The notes under the pieces are model-generated. The model ran no database searches, was not told the DNA's origin, and was given only the letters and a program-made list of their open reading frames with translations. Source: Candidatus Bathyarchaeota archaeon (GTDB lineage: Archaea > Thermoproteota > Bathyarchaeia > Bathyarchaeales > Bathycorpusculaceae). Taken from it: 20,898 bases of DNA. Both the position numbers and the translations under genes were made by a program. This document shows, piece by piece, positions 14,211 to 20,898 of this stretch (positions are counted from its first letter, which is position 1; each line of letters opens with the position of its first letter). The stretch lies in assembly GCA_014859805.1 (NCBI GenBank), contig JACUTN010000005.1:1-20898 (forward strand), given 5' to 3'.

Positions 14211-14894
14211 CTAACATTCTCCTTTGATTTCCCTCTTCAACTTTTCAAAGAAGTTCTCCATAAATTGCAGTCTTTCTTTGGCTATTTCCCTTGCCTTTTG
14301 CGTGTATAACCTTTCTGAGACAAGCTTAAACTTCAACTCGAATTCTAAATTAGGAGTGTGTTTAGATATGTCTCTAACCCTTCCATCAGCTTTCTCTTCG
14401 ACAACGTTATCTTTCAAGTACTCTTGGATTGAAATGTCCGAATAGATTTTCTGGCCATATTGACCAGCTATCATGAAGGATCTGGCGATGCCTATCGCGC
14501 CTAAAACATCTAGCTTGTCTGCATCGAACAGGGTTTTCGCTTCTTTTGTTTGGGGTTTAACTTTACTTCGGAAGCGGTGTGCCGCTATACAATGTTTAAC
14601 ATGAGCTATCTGCTCCTCAGAATAACCGAGTGTCCTCAGAATTTTTTCAGCCATTTTAGCCCCAAGAACGGAGTGGTCAATGTTTCCAGTCTTATCATTG
14701 AACTCTTTAACACGGGCTATATCATGTAATAAAGCAGCTGTTTTCAAAACATCTCGATCTACGTTCAATTCGTATTTGGTGAGATGTAAACAGAGATTGT
14801 AAACCCTCATGACGTGTTCCATTGCATGAGCAGAACAAGAAAGTTCCCTCGCCACAATGCCCTCTATTTTCTGATATTTAGTTTCCATGGTCAT
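14211..14894 (-). CDS. HD-domain metal-dependent phosphohydrolase
   Basis: 227 residues. The HD signature is complete: H27 in AHAMEHVMRVYNLC, H57-D58 in TAALLHDIARV, a following GNIDHSVLGAKMA helix, H101/H106 in KHCIAAHRF and D126/D129 in LFDADKLDVLGAIGIAR. This arrangement matches the YedJ-like HD phosphohydrolases, which act on phosphoesters; the substrate is not known. Two in-frame ATGs lie at 14894 and 14888; I keep the first. A TATA-like AATTTATCC lies about 25 nt upstream, so the mRNA is probably near-leaderless. Stop-to-stop with the second TRAM gene. Head-to-tail with EF-2 with a 47-nt gap that holds this TATA-like box, so it is probably transcribed separately. Confidence 0.88.
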   Translation of the reverse strand: MTMETKYQKIEGIVARELSCSAHAMEHVMRVYNLCLHLTKYELNVDRDVLKTAALLHDIARVKEFNDKTGNIDHSVLGAKMAEKILRTLGYSEEQIAHVKHCIAAHRFRSKVKPQTKEAKTLFDADKLDVLGAIGIARSFMIAGQYGQKIYSDISIQEYLKDNVVEEKADGRVRDISKHTPNLEFELKFKLVSERLYTQKAREIAKERLQFMENFFEKLKREIKGEC

Positions 14895-14941
14895 TATTTC
14901 AAGTCAAAACTGGATAAATTTTTGGGTTAAAAAGGCACGCT

Positions 14942-17149
14942 TTAGGCTTCGTCTATGAATTTCTTTGGTGATGGAATCTCTGATGATAAGCCTCTCCTCT
15001 CGCGAACTTGCTTGATAACTTCGGCTGCCACACTTTCTGGAGCTTTGTCCCAATGGTGAAAAGAGCATTGCCAGAAGGCGTGACCTGAAGTTGCGGAACG
15101 CATGTCTGCAGCTAAACCAAATGTTTCCGCGACTGGGATGTAGCCTGTAACCGTTGTCAAGGCGCCTCTCTGCTCTGAGGAAAGTATCCTTCCACGCTTA
15201 CGTATGATCATGCTGGAGGATTCGCCAACCCACTGGGCTGGAACTGACACTCCAATTTTGTAGACAGGTTCAAGGAGCACAGGTTCGGCTGTTAAGAAGG
15301 AGCCTAGAATTGCGCGGCGTACGGCTGGCATGACTTGGGCTGGTCCACGATGCACTGGGTCTTCGTGAAGCTTAACGTCTAGTAGCTTGATTTTTAAGCC
15401 TCTTAAGGGTTCGTCGCATAATGGTCCTGATTCGCATGCCCAGCGGAAACCAGCAATAATCATCTCTCTAGCTTCTCGAAGGTATTGGACACCTTTGGTT
15501 AAGTCAATGATCATGTTTTTGTGTTCCTCTAGTGCCCAAACGTTTCTAGCTTCTCCTGTTGGCCAGCCTGCCTCCTTAAGCACCGTACCTATTCGCTTGC
15601 GACCCATTTGTTCGGAAATATCACCCTTTTCAATCATTTTTATAACATTCTCGTCTAGGGGTTCGATTTGCACCCAGAACCTGCTGTGTTTGTTGGGGCT
15701 TTTAGCCATAGCTACTACGCCTTGTCCAGCGACGCTTTCTCTGTAGACTACTATTGGACGAGAAGTTGTAATTTCTATTCCGCCACCATAATCCTTTAGG
15801 AACTTGACAGCAATTTCCAAGTGAAGCTCACCCATTCCACTCAGTAGGTACTCGCCAGTCTCTTTGTTTACTGTGGTTACAAGATTTGGATCTTCAATTG
15901 AAAGCCTGTTCATTGCGTCAACTAGACGGGGTAGTTCTCTCGGATGTTTAGGTTCGATGGCTATTGTTACGACTGGTTCCGAAACATATTTTATGCGTTC
16001 AAAAGGAAACATGCCGTCCTTGTGTTCAACATCAATGAGAGTCTCACCTGCTCTTGCAAGATCGAGACCAAGCAAAGCGGCTATGTTGCCTGCCGTGATT
16101 TCGCCAACAACCTCTCTGAAGGCACCCATATACATGGAAACTTGTTGCACTCGATATCCTTTCTTTGTGTTGACTAAGTAGACTTGGCCGCCTTCTTTTA
16201 TCGAGCCTGAAAATAGTCTGCCTGTTGCGACTAAGCCTGCATGGGGATCCATTTGAGCAAGTGTTACACACATTACTGTTGGGCCATTGTCTTCACAGTT
16301 CAGCATTGCTTGACCTACCTCTGACTCTATTTCGCCTTTCCAAATTTTTGGTATACGGTATTTTTGGGCTTCAATGGGGTTAGGCATGTTTCTAACTGCC
16401 ATGTCAAGTATTGCAGTGTGAAGCGGAAGCAGCTCTGGAAGCTTCTCATATTCACCTTTCACATAAGCGTCCACTACATCGCTGAATTTTATTCCATTTT
16501 TCCGTGCCATGCTAAGAGTGAAACCCCACTTGTGAAGAGCGGAACCAAAAGCAACACTTTCCTTTGCAGGGTCAACCTTCCATTTCTCCTTAAACCCTGG
16601 CTCCCCATAAATGTCAATCAAGTTGTTAAAGTCACGGATAATGCGTACAAATTTCTTTTGAATCTCATCTGGGGTAAGTCTCAACTCCTTTATTAAGCGA
16701 TCAACCTTGTTTATGAAAAGGACAGGTTTCACTCTATCTTGGAGAGCTTGGTTTGTGACGGTTTCTGTTTGAACCATCACTTCTTCCACAGCGTCTACAA
16801 CAACGACTGCGCCGTCTATGGCACGTAGGGCTCTTGTCACTTTACCCGTGAAGTCCACGTGGCCTGGTGTGTCAATTAAGTTGATTACGTATGGGCGGCC
16901 TTCCATCTCGTGTAAGAGTGATATGTTTGCAGTTTTTATTGTGATTCCTCTTTTTTGTTCTTCTTCCAGATAGTCCAGTGCTCTAGCTTCTCCTGCTATT
17001 TTAGGCGATAACAATCCAGCTTCGGCAAGCAGCGAGTCGGTCATTGTTGTTTTTCCGTGGTCTATATGAGCGATTATGCCTATGTTTCGTATATCCTCTT
17101 TCCTACTCATCAGCTTAAGTATGTCAGCGGTTTGTCTGAATTTTGGCAT
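14942..17149 (-). CDS. fusA: Translation elongation factor EF-2
   Basis: 735 residues, normal archaeal length. The GTPase motifs are G1 AHIDHGKTT (27-35), G2 KRGITI (66-71), G3 DTPGH (93-97) and G4 NKVD (147-150). Domains II-V follow, including LSGMGELHLE and the domain IV tip DVKLHEDPVHRGPAQ, where H600 is the diphthamide target. The C-terminus has GYIPVAETFGLAADMRSATSGHAFWQC, typical of archaeal/eukaryotic EF-2. It drives GTP-dependent ribosomal translocation. The ATG is supported by AAGGGG upstream, and an AT-rich GTAAAGTTAATAGG at ~17193-17206 may be its promoter. Nothing looks degenerate; the archaeal gene is also called fusA or aef2. Confidence 0.97.
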   Translation of the reverse strand: MPKFRQTADILKLMSRKEDIRNIGIIAHIDHGKTTMTDSLLAEAGLLSPKIAGEARALDYLEEEQKRGITIKTANISLLHEMEGRPYVINLIDTPGHVDFTGKVTRALRAIDGAVVVVDAVEEVMVQTETVTNQALQDRVKPVLFINKVDRLIKELRLTPDEIQKKFVRIIRDFNNLIDIYGEPGFKEKWKVDPAKESVAFGSALHKWGFTLSMARKNGIKFSDVVDAYVKGEYEKLPELLPLHTAILDMAVRNMPNPIEAQKYRIPKIWKGEIESEVGQAMLNCEDNGPTVMCVTLAQMDPHAGLVATGRLFSGSIKEGGQVYLVNTKKGYRVQQVSMYMGAFREVVGEITAGNIAALLGLDLARAGETLIDVEHKDGMFPFERIKYVSEPVVTIAIEPKHPRELPRLVDAMNRLSIEDPNLVTTVNKETGEYLLSGMGELHLEIAVKFLKDYGGGIEITTSRPIVVYRESVAGQGVVAMAKSPNKHSRFWVQIEPLDENVIKMIEKGDISEQMGRKRIGTVLKEAGWPTGEARNVWALEEHKNMIIDLTKGVQYLREAREMIIAGFRWACESGPLCDEPLRGLKIKLLDVKLHEDPVHRGPAQVMPAVRRAILGSFLTAEPVLLEPVYKIGVSVPAQWVGESSSMIIRKRGRILSSEQRGALTTVTGYIPVAETFGLAADMRSATSGHAFWQCSFHHWDKAPESVAAEVIKQVRERRGLSSEIPSPKKFIDEA

Positions 17150-17176
17150 TTCTTAACCCCTTTTTGAGACAGCAAT

Positions 17177-17278
17177 TTAGTAATGGGGGTTTCCTATTAA
17201 CTTTACGATGTTATCTACGACGTTTATTCCCGTGATAAGGAGTAGGATGGCAAAAAATATGTCGAACGTAATCAGAGT
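17177..17278 (-). other. Hydrophobic 33-codon open frame without start codon
   Basis: Between a TAG and a TAA, the minus strand encodes a 33-residue hydrophobic peptide (FDIFFAILLLITG...NIVKLIGNPHY) with one convincing TM segment but no ATG, GTG or TTG; only a CTG is present. It looks like a gene remnant or a non-canonically started micropeptide upstream of EF-2. Little else is visible in this 240-nt intergenic stretch apart from promoter elements. Confidence 0.25.
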
Positions 17279-17323
17279 CTAAAAAAAGCTTTCCCTGAAA
17301 GCAATGATTAGCCTTCCGTAATC

Positions 17324-17368
17324 TATATACTTGGTAGAGTTTCTATACTTAGTAAAGCTTAATAAGTT
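17324..17368 (+). promoter_or_regulatory. Promoter with tandem dyad operator for the MNT-HEPN pair
   Basis: Two direct repeats, TATACTTGGTAGAGTT (17327-17342) and TATACTTAGTAAAGCT (17344-17359), match at 13 of 16 positions with 17-bp spacing. Each contains a TAC-NNN-GTA dyad. The TATA-like CTTAATAAG at 17358-17366 overlaps the second repeat's end and sits ~25 nt before the ATG at 17389, so the transcript is probably leaderless. The dyads would suit an operator bound by the wHTH of the encoded protein. Confidence 0.5.
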
Positions 17369-17388
17369 TCAGTTCCATAATTTGTATT

Positions 17389-18015
17389 ATGAGAAAGAAA
17401 ACGCTGAAGCTATCTGCATTCACGCCTGAAGGAAGAATCGTGCGTGCTTTATCCAATGGTGCGATGTCCTTTTCAGAGTTGGTTAGAGCAACAGGTCTCA
17501 GCGAAAGGTGGCTGTCAATAAAGCTGAAACAGCTTCTTCAACTCGGTGTGGTAAAGCTTAGCAGTAATGGCTATCAGGTTGACCATGAGAGGTTACAAGC
17601 CGTTTTGGTTTCGTCTTTAAAGGAGACTGCTTGGATGGCGGCTTATGAAGTTGTCGAAAAACACCGCCAAGTTTTGAGTGTTTTGCTTTACGGAAGCATA
17701 GCGAAAGGAGAAGTTCATGAAGAAAGCGACGTAGATCTCCTTGTAATTTCCGAGAATCCCTTGGATCTCACGGATGATGAATATGAAATATCTATGAAGT
17801 ATGGAATAGCTTTTGAGATGACTTCAGTGTCGCTAACAGAATTCCTTGCCATGCTCCACTTTAAATCAGCATTACTTTTTGGAATCCTAGAAGGATACGA
17901 TGTGCTTTTTGACCGTGCAGGAATCACAACATTATTGAAGGTATTCATGAAGGATATTCGCAAAAATTGGCATTATGACAAAGATGAGAAATTATGGCTG
18001 AAACTGAAGAAATAA
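17389..18015 (+). CDS. wHTH-nucleotidyltransferase (MNT) fusion protein
   Basis: 208 residues. Residues ~11-65 form a winged helix-turn-helix (FTPEGRIVRALSNGAMSFSELVRATGLSERWLSIKLKQLLQLGVVKL). A minimal nucleotidyltransferase domain follows, with the intact GS-x10-D-x-D motif: G102-S103 and D114/D116 in YGSIAKGEVHEESDVDLLVIS. E143 in AFEMTSV may supply the third carboxylate. MNT proteins pair with HEPN proteins as toxin-antitoxin or nucleotide-transfer modules, and the HEPN gene overlaps this one by 22 nt. The fused wHTH suggests autoregulation, supported by the tandem dyads in the promoter. The ATG shows no Shine-Dalgarno, in keeping with leaderless translation. Confidence 0.88.
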   Translation: MRKKTLKLSAFTPEGRIVRALSNGAMSFSELVRATGLSERWLSIKLKQLLQLGVVKLSSNGYQVDHERLQAVLVSSLKETAWMAAYEVVEKHRQVLSVLLYGSIAKGEVHEESDVDLLVISENPLDLTDDEYEISMKYGIAFEMTSVSLTEFLAMLHFKSALLFGILEGYDVLFDRAGITTLLKVFMKDIRKNWHYDKDEKLWLKLKK

Positions 18016-18434
18016 AGGCTTTCGTTAAAAATTCAAAAGAACAGCTGATCGATGCAGAGATCAGTTTGCGTGAAAAGAGATATCACTTATCTTTTTTGTG
18101 CAGTGCGTTGAGTGCTGAAAATGCAACCTCTGCGCTCATCATTGCTCTTGGAAGAAGAGCGAGCAAGAAACATAACAACTGGATGATTCTTGGAAGAATA
18201 GCGTCAGACGTAAATGAGAAAATGAAAGCAACCCTCCGAGAAATCTCCAGAGAACTCCACGAAATTGAAACACATATACCAAAAATTTTACGGTATCCCT
18301 TCCGCTTTAGAGAAGGATGGCTAATACCCGCGGAATATTATACTTGCGAAATGGCTGAAGAAGCCTTACGAAAAACTAAACATATCCTAAAACTTACCCT
18401 AGAGTGTTTAGAGCAGCTGAAAATAGCCCTATAA
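17994..18434 (+). CDS. HEPN-domain protein, MNT partner
   Basis: 146 residues, all helical. The N-terminal helix pair (EEIKAFVKNSKEQLIDAEISLREKRYHLSFLCSALSAENATSALIIALG) and the late LRYPFRF...PAEYYTCEMAEEALRKTKHIL block match the PF05168-type HEPN pattern (R100-Y101-P102 then P-x-E-Y). I see no clear R-N-x4-H RNase motif of the DUF86/HepT type; R55-x4-H60 is the nearest R-x4-6-H and may not be catalytic. The gene overlaps the MNT gene by 22 nt, so the two are translationally linked. Likely functions as a complex with MNT; toxicity is not established from sequence. Confidence 0.85.
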   Translation: MAETEEIKAFVKNSKEQLIDAEISLREKRYHLSFLCSALSAENATSALIIALGRRASKKHNNWMILGRIASDVNEKMKATLREISRELHEIETHIPKILRYPFRFREGWLIPAEYYTCEMAEEALRKTKHILKLTLECLEQLKIAL

Positions 18435-18441
18435 GATGTCA

Positions 18442-18450
18442 CTTATAACG
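18442..18450 (+). promoter_or_regulatory. TATA-like box before the kinase gene
   Basis: CTTATAACG lies 48-56 nt before the TTG start at 18498, allowing a ~25-nt leader that includes the AGGGGA Shine-Dalgarno. Confidence 0.35.
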
Positions 18451-18497
18451 TTTTATTCAAGGGAATACAAAAAGCAGAGCAGTTAGGGGATTAAATC

Positions 18498-19256
18498 TTG
18501 AAAAATGCTTTGGTGATAAGTCTTGAAAAATTAAGTGAAGAACCTTACGCGTCAGTAATGTGCTATCCTAGACCGGGCAAGGCAGAATTGCAGAAACGTT
18601 TGAAGGAACTGCGAAAACTTCGTGTTAAGGCTTTAGAGTTTAGCGGAGAAAAACAAGTCTTCAACATACCAGTTTTAGGCAAAGGCTACGTAGGCATAGT
18701 AATAATAGCTTATGTTGACGGAGAGAAAGCGGCTCTAAAAGTTCGAAGGGTGGACGCTGATCGTTCTGGAATGCAGCGGGAGGCGGAAATGCTTAAAAAA
18801 GCGAATTCTGTGCATGTTGGACCAAGACTTTTTGGCGTAAGCAAGAACTTTCTTTTGATGCAGTTTATTGATGGTGATTTGCTCCCGAAATGGTTGGAAA
18901 ACCGTAAGGGAAAGGCAGAAGTAAGGAAGGTTTTGCGTGAGGTTTTGGAGCAGTGTTGGCGGCTGGATGAGGCTGGTTTAGACCATGGCGAACTTAGCCG
19001 CGCTCCGAAACACATAATACTTGATCCGAAGGATGAGCCTTTTATTGTGGATTTTGAAACAGCCAGTGTAAATCGGAAACCATCGAATGTGACATCTATT
19101 TGCCAGTTTCTGTTTATTAGTGGTGCGGTTGCGGATGAAGTGGCTGTGGAGCTTGGTGGAAAAGATGAAAAAGCGATTATTAACGCACTGAGAAATTACA
19201 AAAGTGATAGGACTCGTGAAAATTTTGGAAATGTACTGCGGGCTTGTGGTCTCTAA
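18498..19256 (+). CDS. Archaeal serine/threonine protein kinase, COG2112 type
   Basis: 252 residues with a compact kinase fold. Glycine loop LGKGYVG (60-66), the ATP-anchoring K81 in AALKVRRVD, E95/E97 as candidate helix-C glutamate, hinge LLMQFIDGDLL, catalytic loop LDHGELSRAPKHIIL (161-175) with HGE for HGD, and the metal-binding D185 in VDFETAS (DFE for DFG). The K-H in place of the usual S-N after the catalytic loop and the DFE triplet fit the archaeal COG2112 predicted kinases rather than Rio or Bud32. Substrate unknown. The start is TTG, with AGGGGA seven nt upstream. The stop overlaps by 4 nt the stop of the convergent 61-aa gene. Confidence 0.87.
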   Translation: MKNALVISLEKLSEEPYASVMCYPRPGKAELQKRLKELRKLRVKALEFSGEKQVFNIPVLGKGYVGIVIIAYVDGEKAALKVRRVDADRSGMQREAEMLKKANSVHVGPRLFGVSKNFLLMQFIDGDLLPKWLENRKGKAEVRKVLREVLEQCWRLDEAGLDHGELSRAPKHIILDPKDEPFIVDFETASVNRKPSNVTSICQFLFISGAVADEVAVELGGKDEKAIINALRNYKSDRTRENFGNVLRACGL

Positions 19257-19438
19257 ACAATGTATCTTAGTGCTGGACTTATGTCTCGTTTACTCGTGTC
19301 TACGCTTTTGATTTTTAGTTCTTTGATGATGGGGGATGGGTCAAGCCACATTTCCACTTGAAATTGCCTCGCAACTCTTTTTTTATTATAGAGTAATGGA
19401 ACATCGTGAACAAACAGCCATCTGAAGGATTCAGTCAA
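19253..19438 (-). CDS. Small hypothetical protein (61 aa)
   Basis: No family recognised. The sequence is charged and soluble (VARQFQVEMWLDPSPIIKELKIK...TSKRDISPALRYIV) and looks coding rather than antisense noise. The start region is unusually convincing: TTG with GGAGGAG (19446-19452) seven nt upstream, and a TATA-like GGTTATAAG at about 19477-19485, some 25 nt further. It meets the kinase gene stop-to-stop with a 4-nt overlap, and there is no competing gene above it until 19613. Confidence 0.65.
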   Translation of the reverse strand: MTESFRWLFVHDVPLLYNKKRVARQFQVEMWLDPSPIIKELKIKSVDTSKRDISPALRYIV

Positions 19439-19474
19439 CTCCCTTCTCCTCCAAGAATGAAAAAGCTATTCTTT

Positions 19475-19485
19475 TCTTATAACCA
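19475..19485 (-). promoter_or_regulatory. TATA-like box for the 61-aa gene
   Basis: GGTTATAAGAA on the minus strand, about 25-30 nt upstream of a GGAGGAG ribosome-binding site. Confidence 0.45.
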
Positions 19486-19564
19486 TGTATGTAAAAACGA
19501 GATAGAAGTAAACTCTAGAACTAAAATTTCGTCAAGTAACGTTTTACAGTTGAGTGTGAAAAAG

Positions 19565-19574
19565 CTTTAAAAAC
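19565..19574 (+). promoter_or_regulatory. TATA-like box for the PurP-like gene
   Basis: CTTTAAAAAC lies 39-48 nt before the ATG at 19613, with the GGTGAG Shine-Dalgarno (19603-19608) between. Confidence 0.45.
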
Positions 19575-19612
19575 TTGGATGCTAGATTGCTTAGCTAAAA
19601 CTGGTGAGCTTT

Positions 19613-20898
19613 ATGGTTATCAGTAGAGAAGAGATGCAGGACATAGTTAGAAGGTACAAAGAACCTATTGGACTGAATTTGGGTTCTCACTCAGCCCTAG
19701 ATGCTTGGAACGGGCAACGCAATTACGGTTTAAGAAGCATAATTTACACAACGCCTAGCAGAGCACGAATTTACCTACAAAACCCGATGGTCGGAGGAGT
19801 AGACGAAAAAGTAGAAGATTTGCCAAGCCTCGTGAGAAGAGATTTACGCGTTGTGAACGACCCGAAAGACATAAGAAAAGCCGAGGACTGGAAAAGCGTC
19901 ATATTAATCCTTGACAACTACTCGGACATAATCAAATACGTTGATGAACTCGTTAATCTGGAGTGTCTACAAATCCCGAACAGAGCTTTCTCGGTTTATG
20001 TTGGCGGAGACGAACACTGCAGCGTAATCGAAAACAACTTTACGGTTCCAATAGTCGGCTCTAGAACTCTCCTGAAAATAGAGAACAGAGGCGAGATCGA
20101 AAAGGATTATTACTGGTATGCTGAGCAAGCTGACATTCCATACCCAAAATCATATCAATATGAAGTTCATGAAGGTGGAATGAGGTTCAAAGAACCAATT
20201 GATGAACCCATGCTTTTGAAGGCTGAGCATGCCCATAGGACTTTTGAAAGAGAATTCATCTTTGCAGCGAATTCACAGCATCTAGAGGAAAAGGTTGCAC
20301 GAGAAGTCCAAGCTGGAAACCTAAACAAGGAGGGCTTAGAGAACGGTCGCGTTGAACAGATTGTGTTGGGACCTCATGCGAACTTTAACTTCTTCTTTTC
20401 GCCTTTAGACGCAAAAAGCGATTGGGGAGACGTGGACGACTGGTTTGCAAAACTCTATAACGTAAGCCTAGAAGAGGCTAAAATATGCTTAGCTAATCAG
20501 TTTCTTTCGATAGATGAACGTAGAGAAACGATACTTGACGGTTTGAAAAGACTTCCAGCAGATGTTCAAGAAAGAATAAGGAAGATTCCATCATTTGAGG
20601 TTACAGCCCACGCAATTTTAAGCCTAAGAGAATCCTTGTTGAAGGATGTTCATCGTTACGCGGACCGTTTCATGCTTTCATGTCGAGAGCACGCTTATCC
20701 GGGAATAATCGGCGCATGGTGTTTGCAGACTTTGATCACGTGGGACCGCATTTCAAAGTATGAACTTGAACCTGTGGTTAAGCTGGATTTCACAAGCGGT
20801 TTAGAAGCCAGAACAGCAGCAGACTACGGAGTATACGATGTGCCAGAAGAGAAAGACCCTTACATGCATATTCCAGTGACCCAAGACATTGCTTTGAG
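19613..20898 (+). CDS. PurP-like ATP-grasp protein (FAICAR synthetase family), 3'-truncated
   Basis: 428 codons with no stop before the window ends. The N-terminus VISREEMQDIVRRYK...LGSHSALDAW matches the PurP opening, and residues ~335-375 (LRESLLKDVHRYADRFMLSCREHAYPGIIGAWCLQTLI) match the PurP C-terminal DUF1297 block. PurP uses formate and ATP to formylate AICAR in archaeal purine synthesis. Two features argue for a paralogue: the ATP-grasp glycine-rich loop (normally GAKGGRGYF after K) reads KAEHAHRTFEREFIF (203-217), and the protein already exceeds the ~340-360 residues usual for PurP. Substrate may therefore differ. The ATG has a GGTGAG Shine-Dalgarno ending four nt upstream. Confidence 0.85.
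   Translation, partial: MVISREEMQDIVRRYKEPIGLNLGSHSALDAWNGQRNYGLRSIIYTTPSRARIYLQNPMVGGVDEKVEDLPSLVRRDLRVVNDPKDIRKAEDWKSVILILDNYSDIIKYVDELVNLECLQIPNRAFSVYVGGDEHCSVIENNFTVPIVGSRTLLKIENRGEIEKDYYWYAEQADIPYPKSYQYEVHEGGMRFKEPIDEPMLLKAEHAHRTFEREFIFAANSQHLEEKVAREVQAGNLNKEGLENGRVEQIVLGPHANFNFFFSPLDAKSDWGDVDDWFAKLYNVSLEEAKICLANQFLSIDERRETILDGLKRLPADVQERIRKIPSFEVTAHAILSLRESLLKDVHRYADRFMLSCREHAYPGIIGAWCLQTLITWDRISKYELEPVVKLDFTSGLEARTAADYGVYDVPEEKDPYMHIPVTQDIAL

Noticed and set aside
14211..14445. 73-codon plus frame opposite the HD-domain gene
   Set aside because: Antisense shadow of a gene with a full HD motif set.
15650..15670. GGTTCGATTTG, tRNA T-loop-like
   Set aside because: Lies inside the EF-2 coding sequence with no acceptor or anticodon arms.

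Overview
The window looks like chromosomal DNA of an uncultured TACK-type archaeon, most likely a Bathyarchaeia-like lineage. The lineage call is an inference. Evidence for Archaea: an archaeal EF-2 with the diphthamide loop, an archaeal-type HMG-CoA synthase next to a thiolase and DUF35 domain, a PurP-like ATP-grasp enzyme, a COG2112-type kinase, a Sulfolobus-like single-OB SSB, small TRAM proteins, frequent TTG/GTG starts, and TATA-like boxes about 25 nt before starts. I found no rRNA, tRNA, CRISPR array, integrase or transposase.

Layout. 1-2001: 3' part of a B12-dependent class II ribonucleotide reductase with the end of an ATP-cone. 2086-3574 (-): AT-rich run of four small accessory genes (three membrane proteins, one zinc ribbon). 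Each is preceded by a related ~20-bp element, and the zinc-ribbon gene is bracketed by an exact 18-bp direct repeat. 3662-4954 (-): metal-dependent amidohydrolase, divergent from an ICMT-family membrane methyltransferase (5026-5517). 5670-6673 (-): two multi-spanning membrane proteins 2 nt apart. 6735-7049 (-): TIGR04076-type small protein.

7171-9878 (+): two-gene unit made of a thiolase-fold protein that has lost its catalytic Cys and His, followed by a DUF35-HMG-CoA synthase fusion whose synthase residues are intact. 9929-11056: a Yip1-like membrane protein with a jelly-roll-like extracytoplasmic insertion. 11181-13174: a MacB/LolD-type ABC ATPase and FtsX-type permease, overlapping by 4 nt. 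13304-14206: TRAM / single-OB SSB / TRAM cluster.

14211-17149 (-): HD-domain phosphohydrolase and EF-2. 17389-18434 (+): wHTH-nucleotidyltransferase (MNT) overlapping a HEPN protein, with two tandem dyads in the promoter. 18498-19256 (+): COG2112-type kinase, meeting tail-to-tail a 61-aa minus-strand gene with a strong ribosome-binding site. 19613-end (+): a divergent, long PurP-like protein that runs off the window.

The two observations most worth a second look are (i) the small-gene array with its repeated, peptide-like boundary element and bracketing 18-bp repeat, and (ii) the catalytically degenerate thiolase paired with a DUF35-HMG-CoA synthase fusion.
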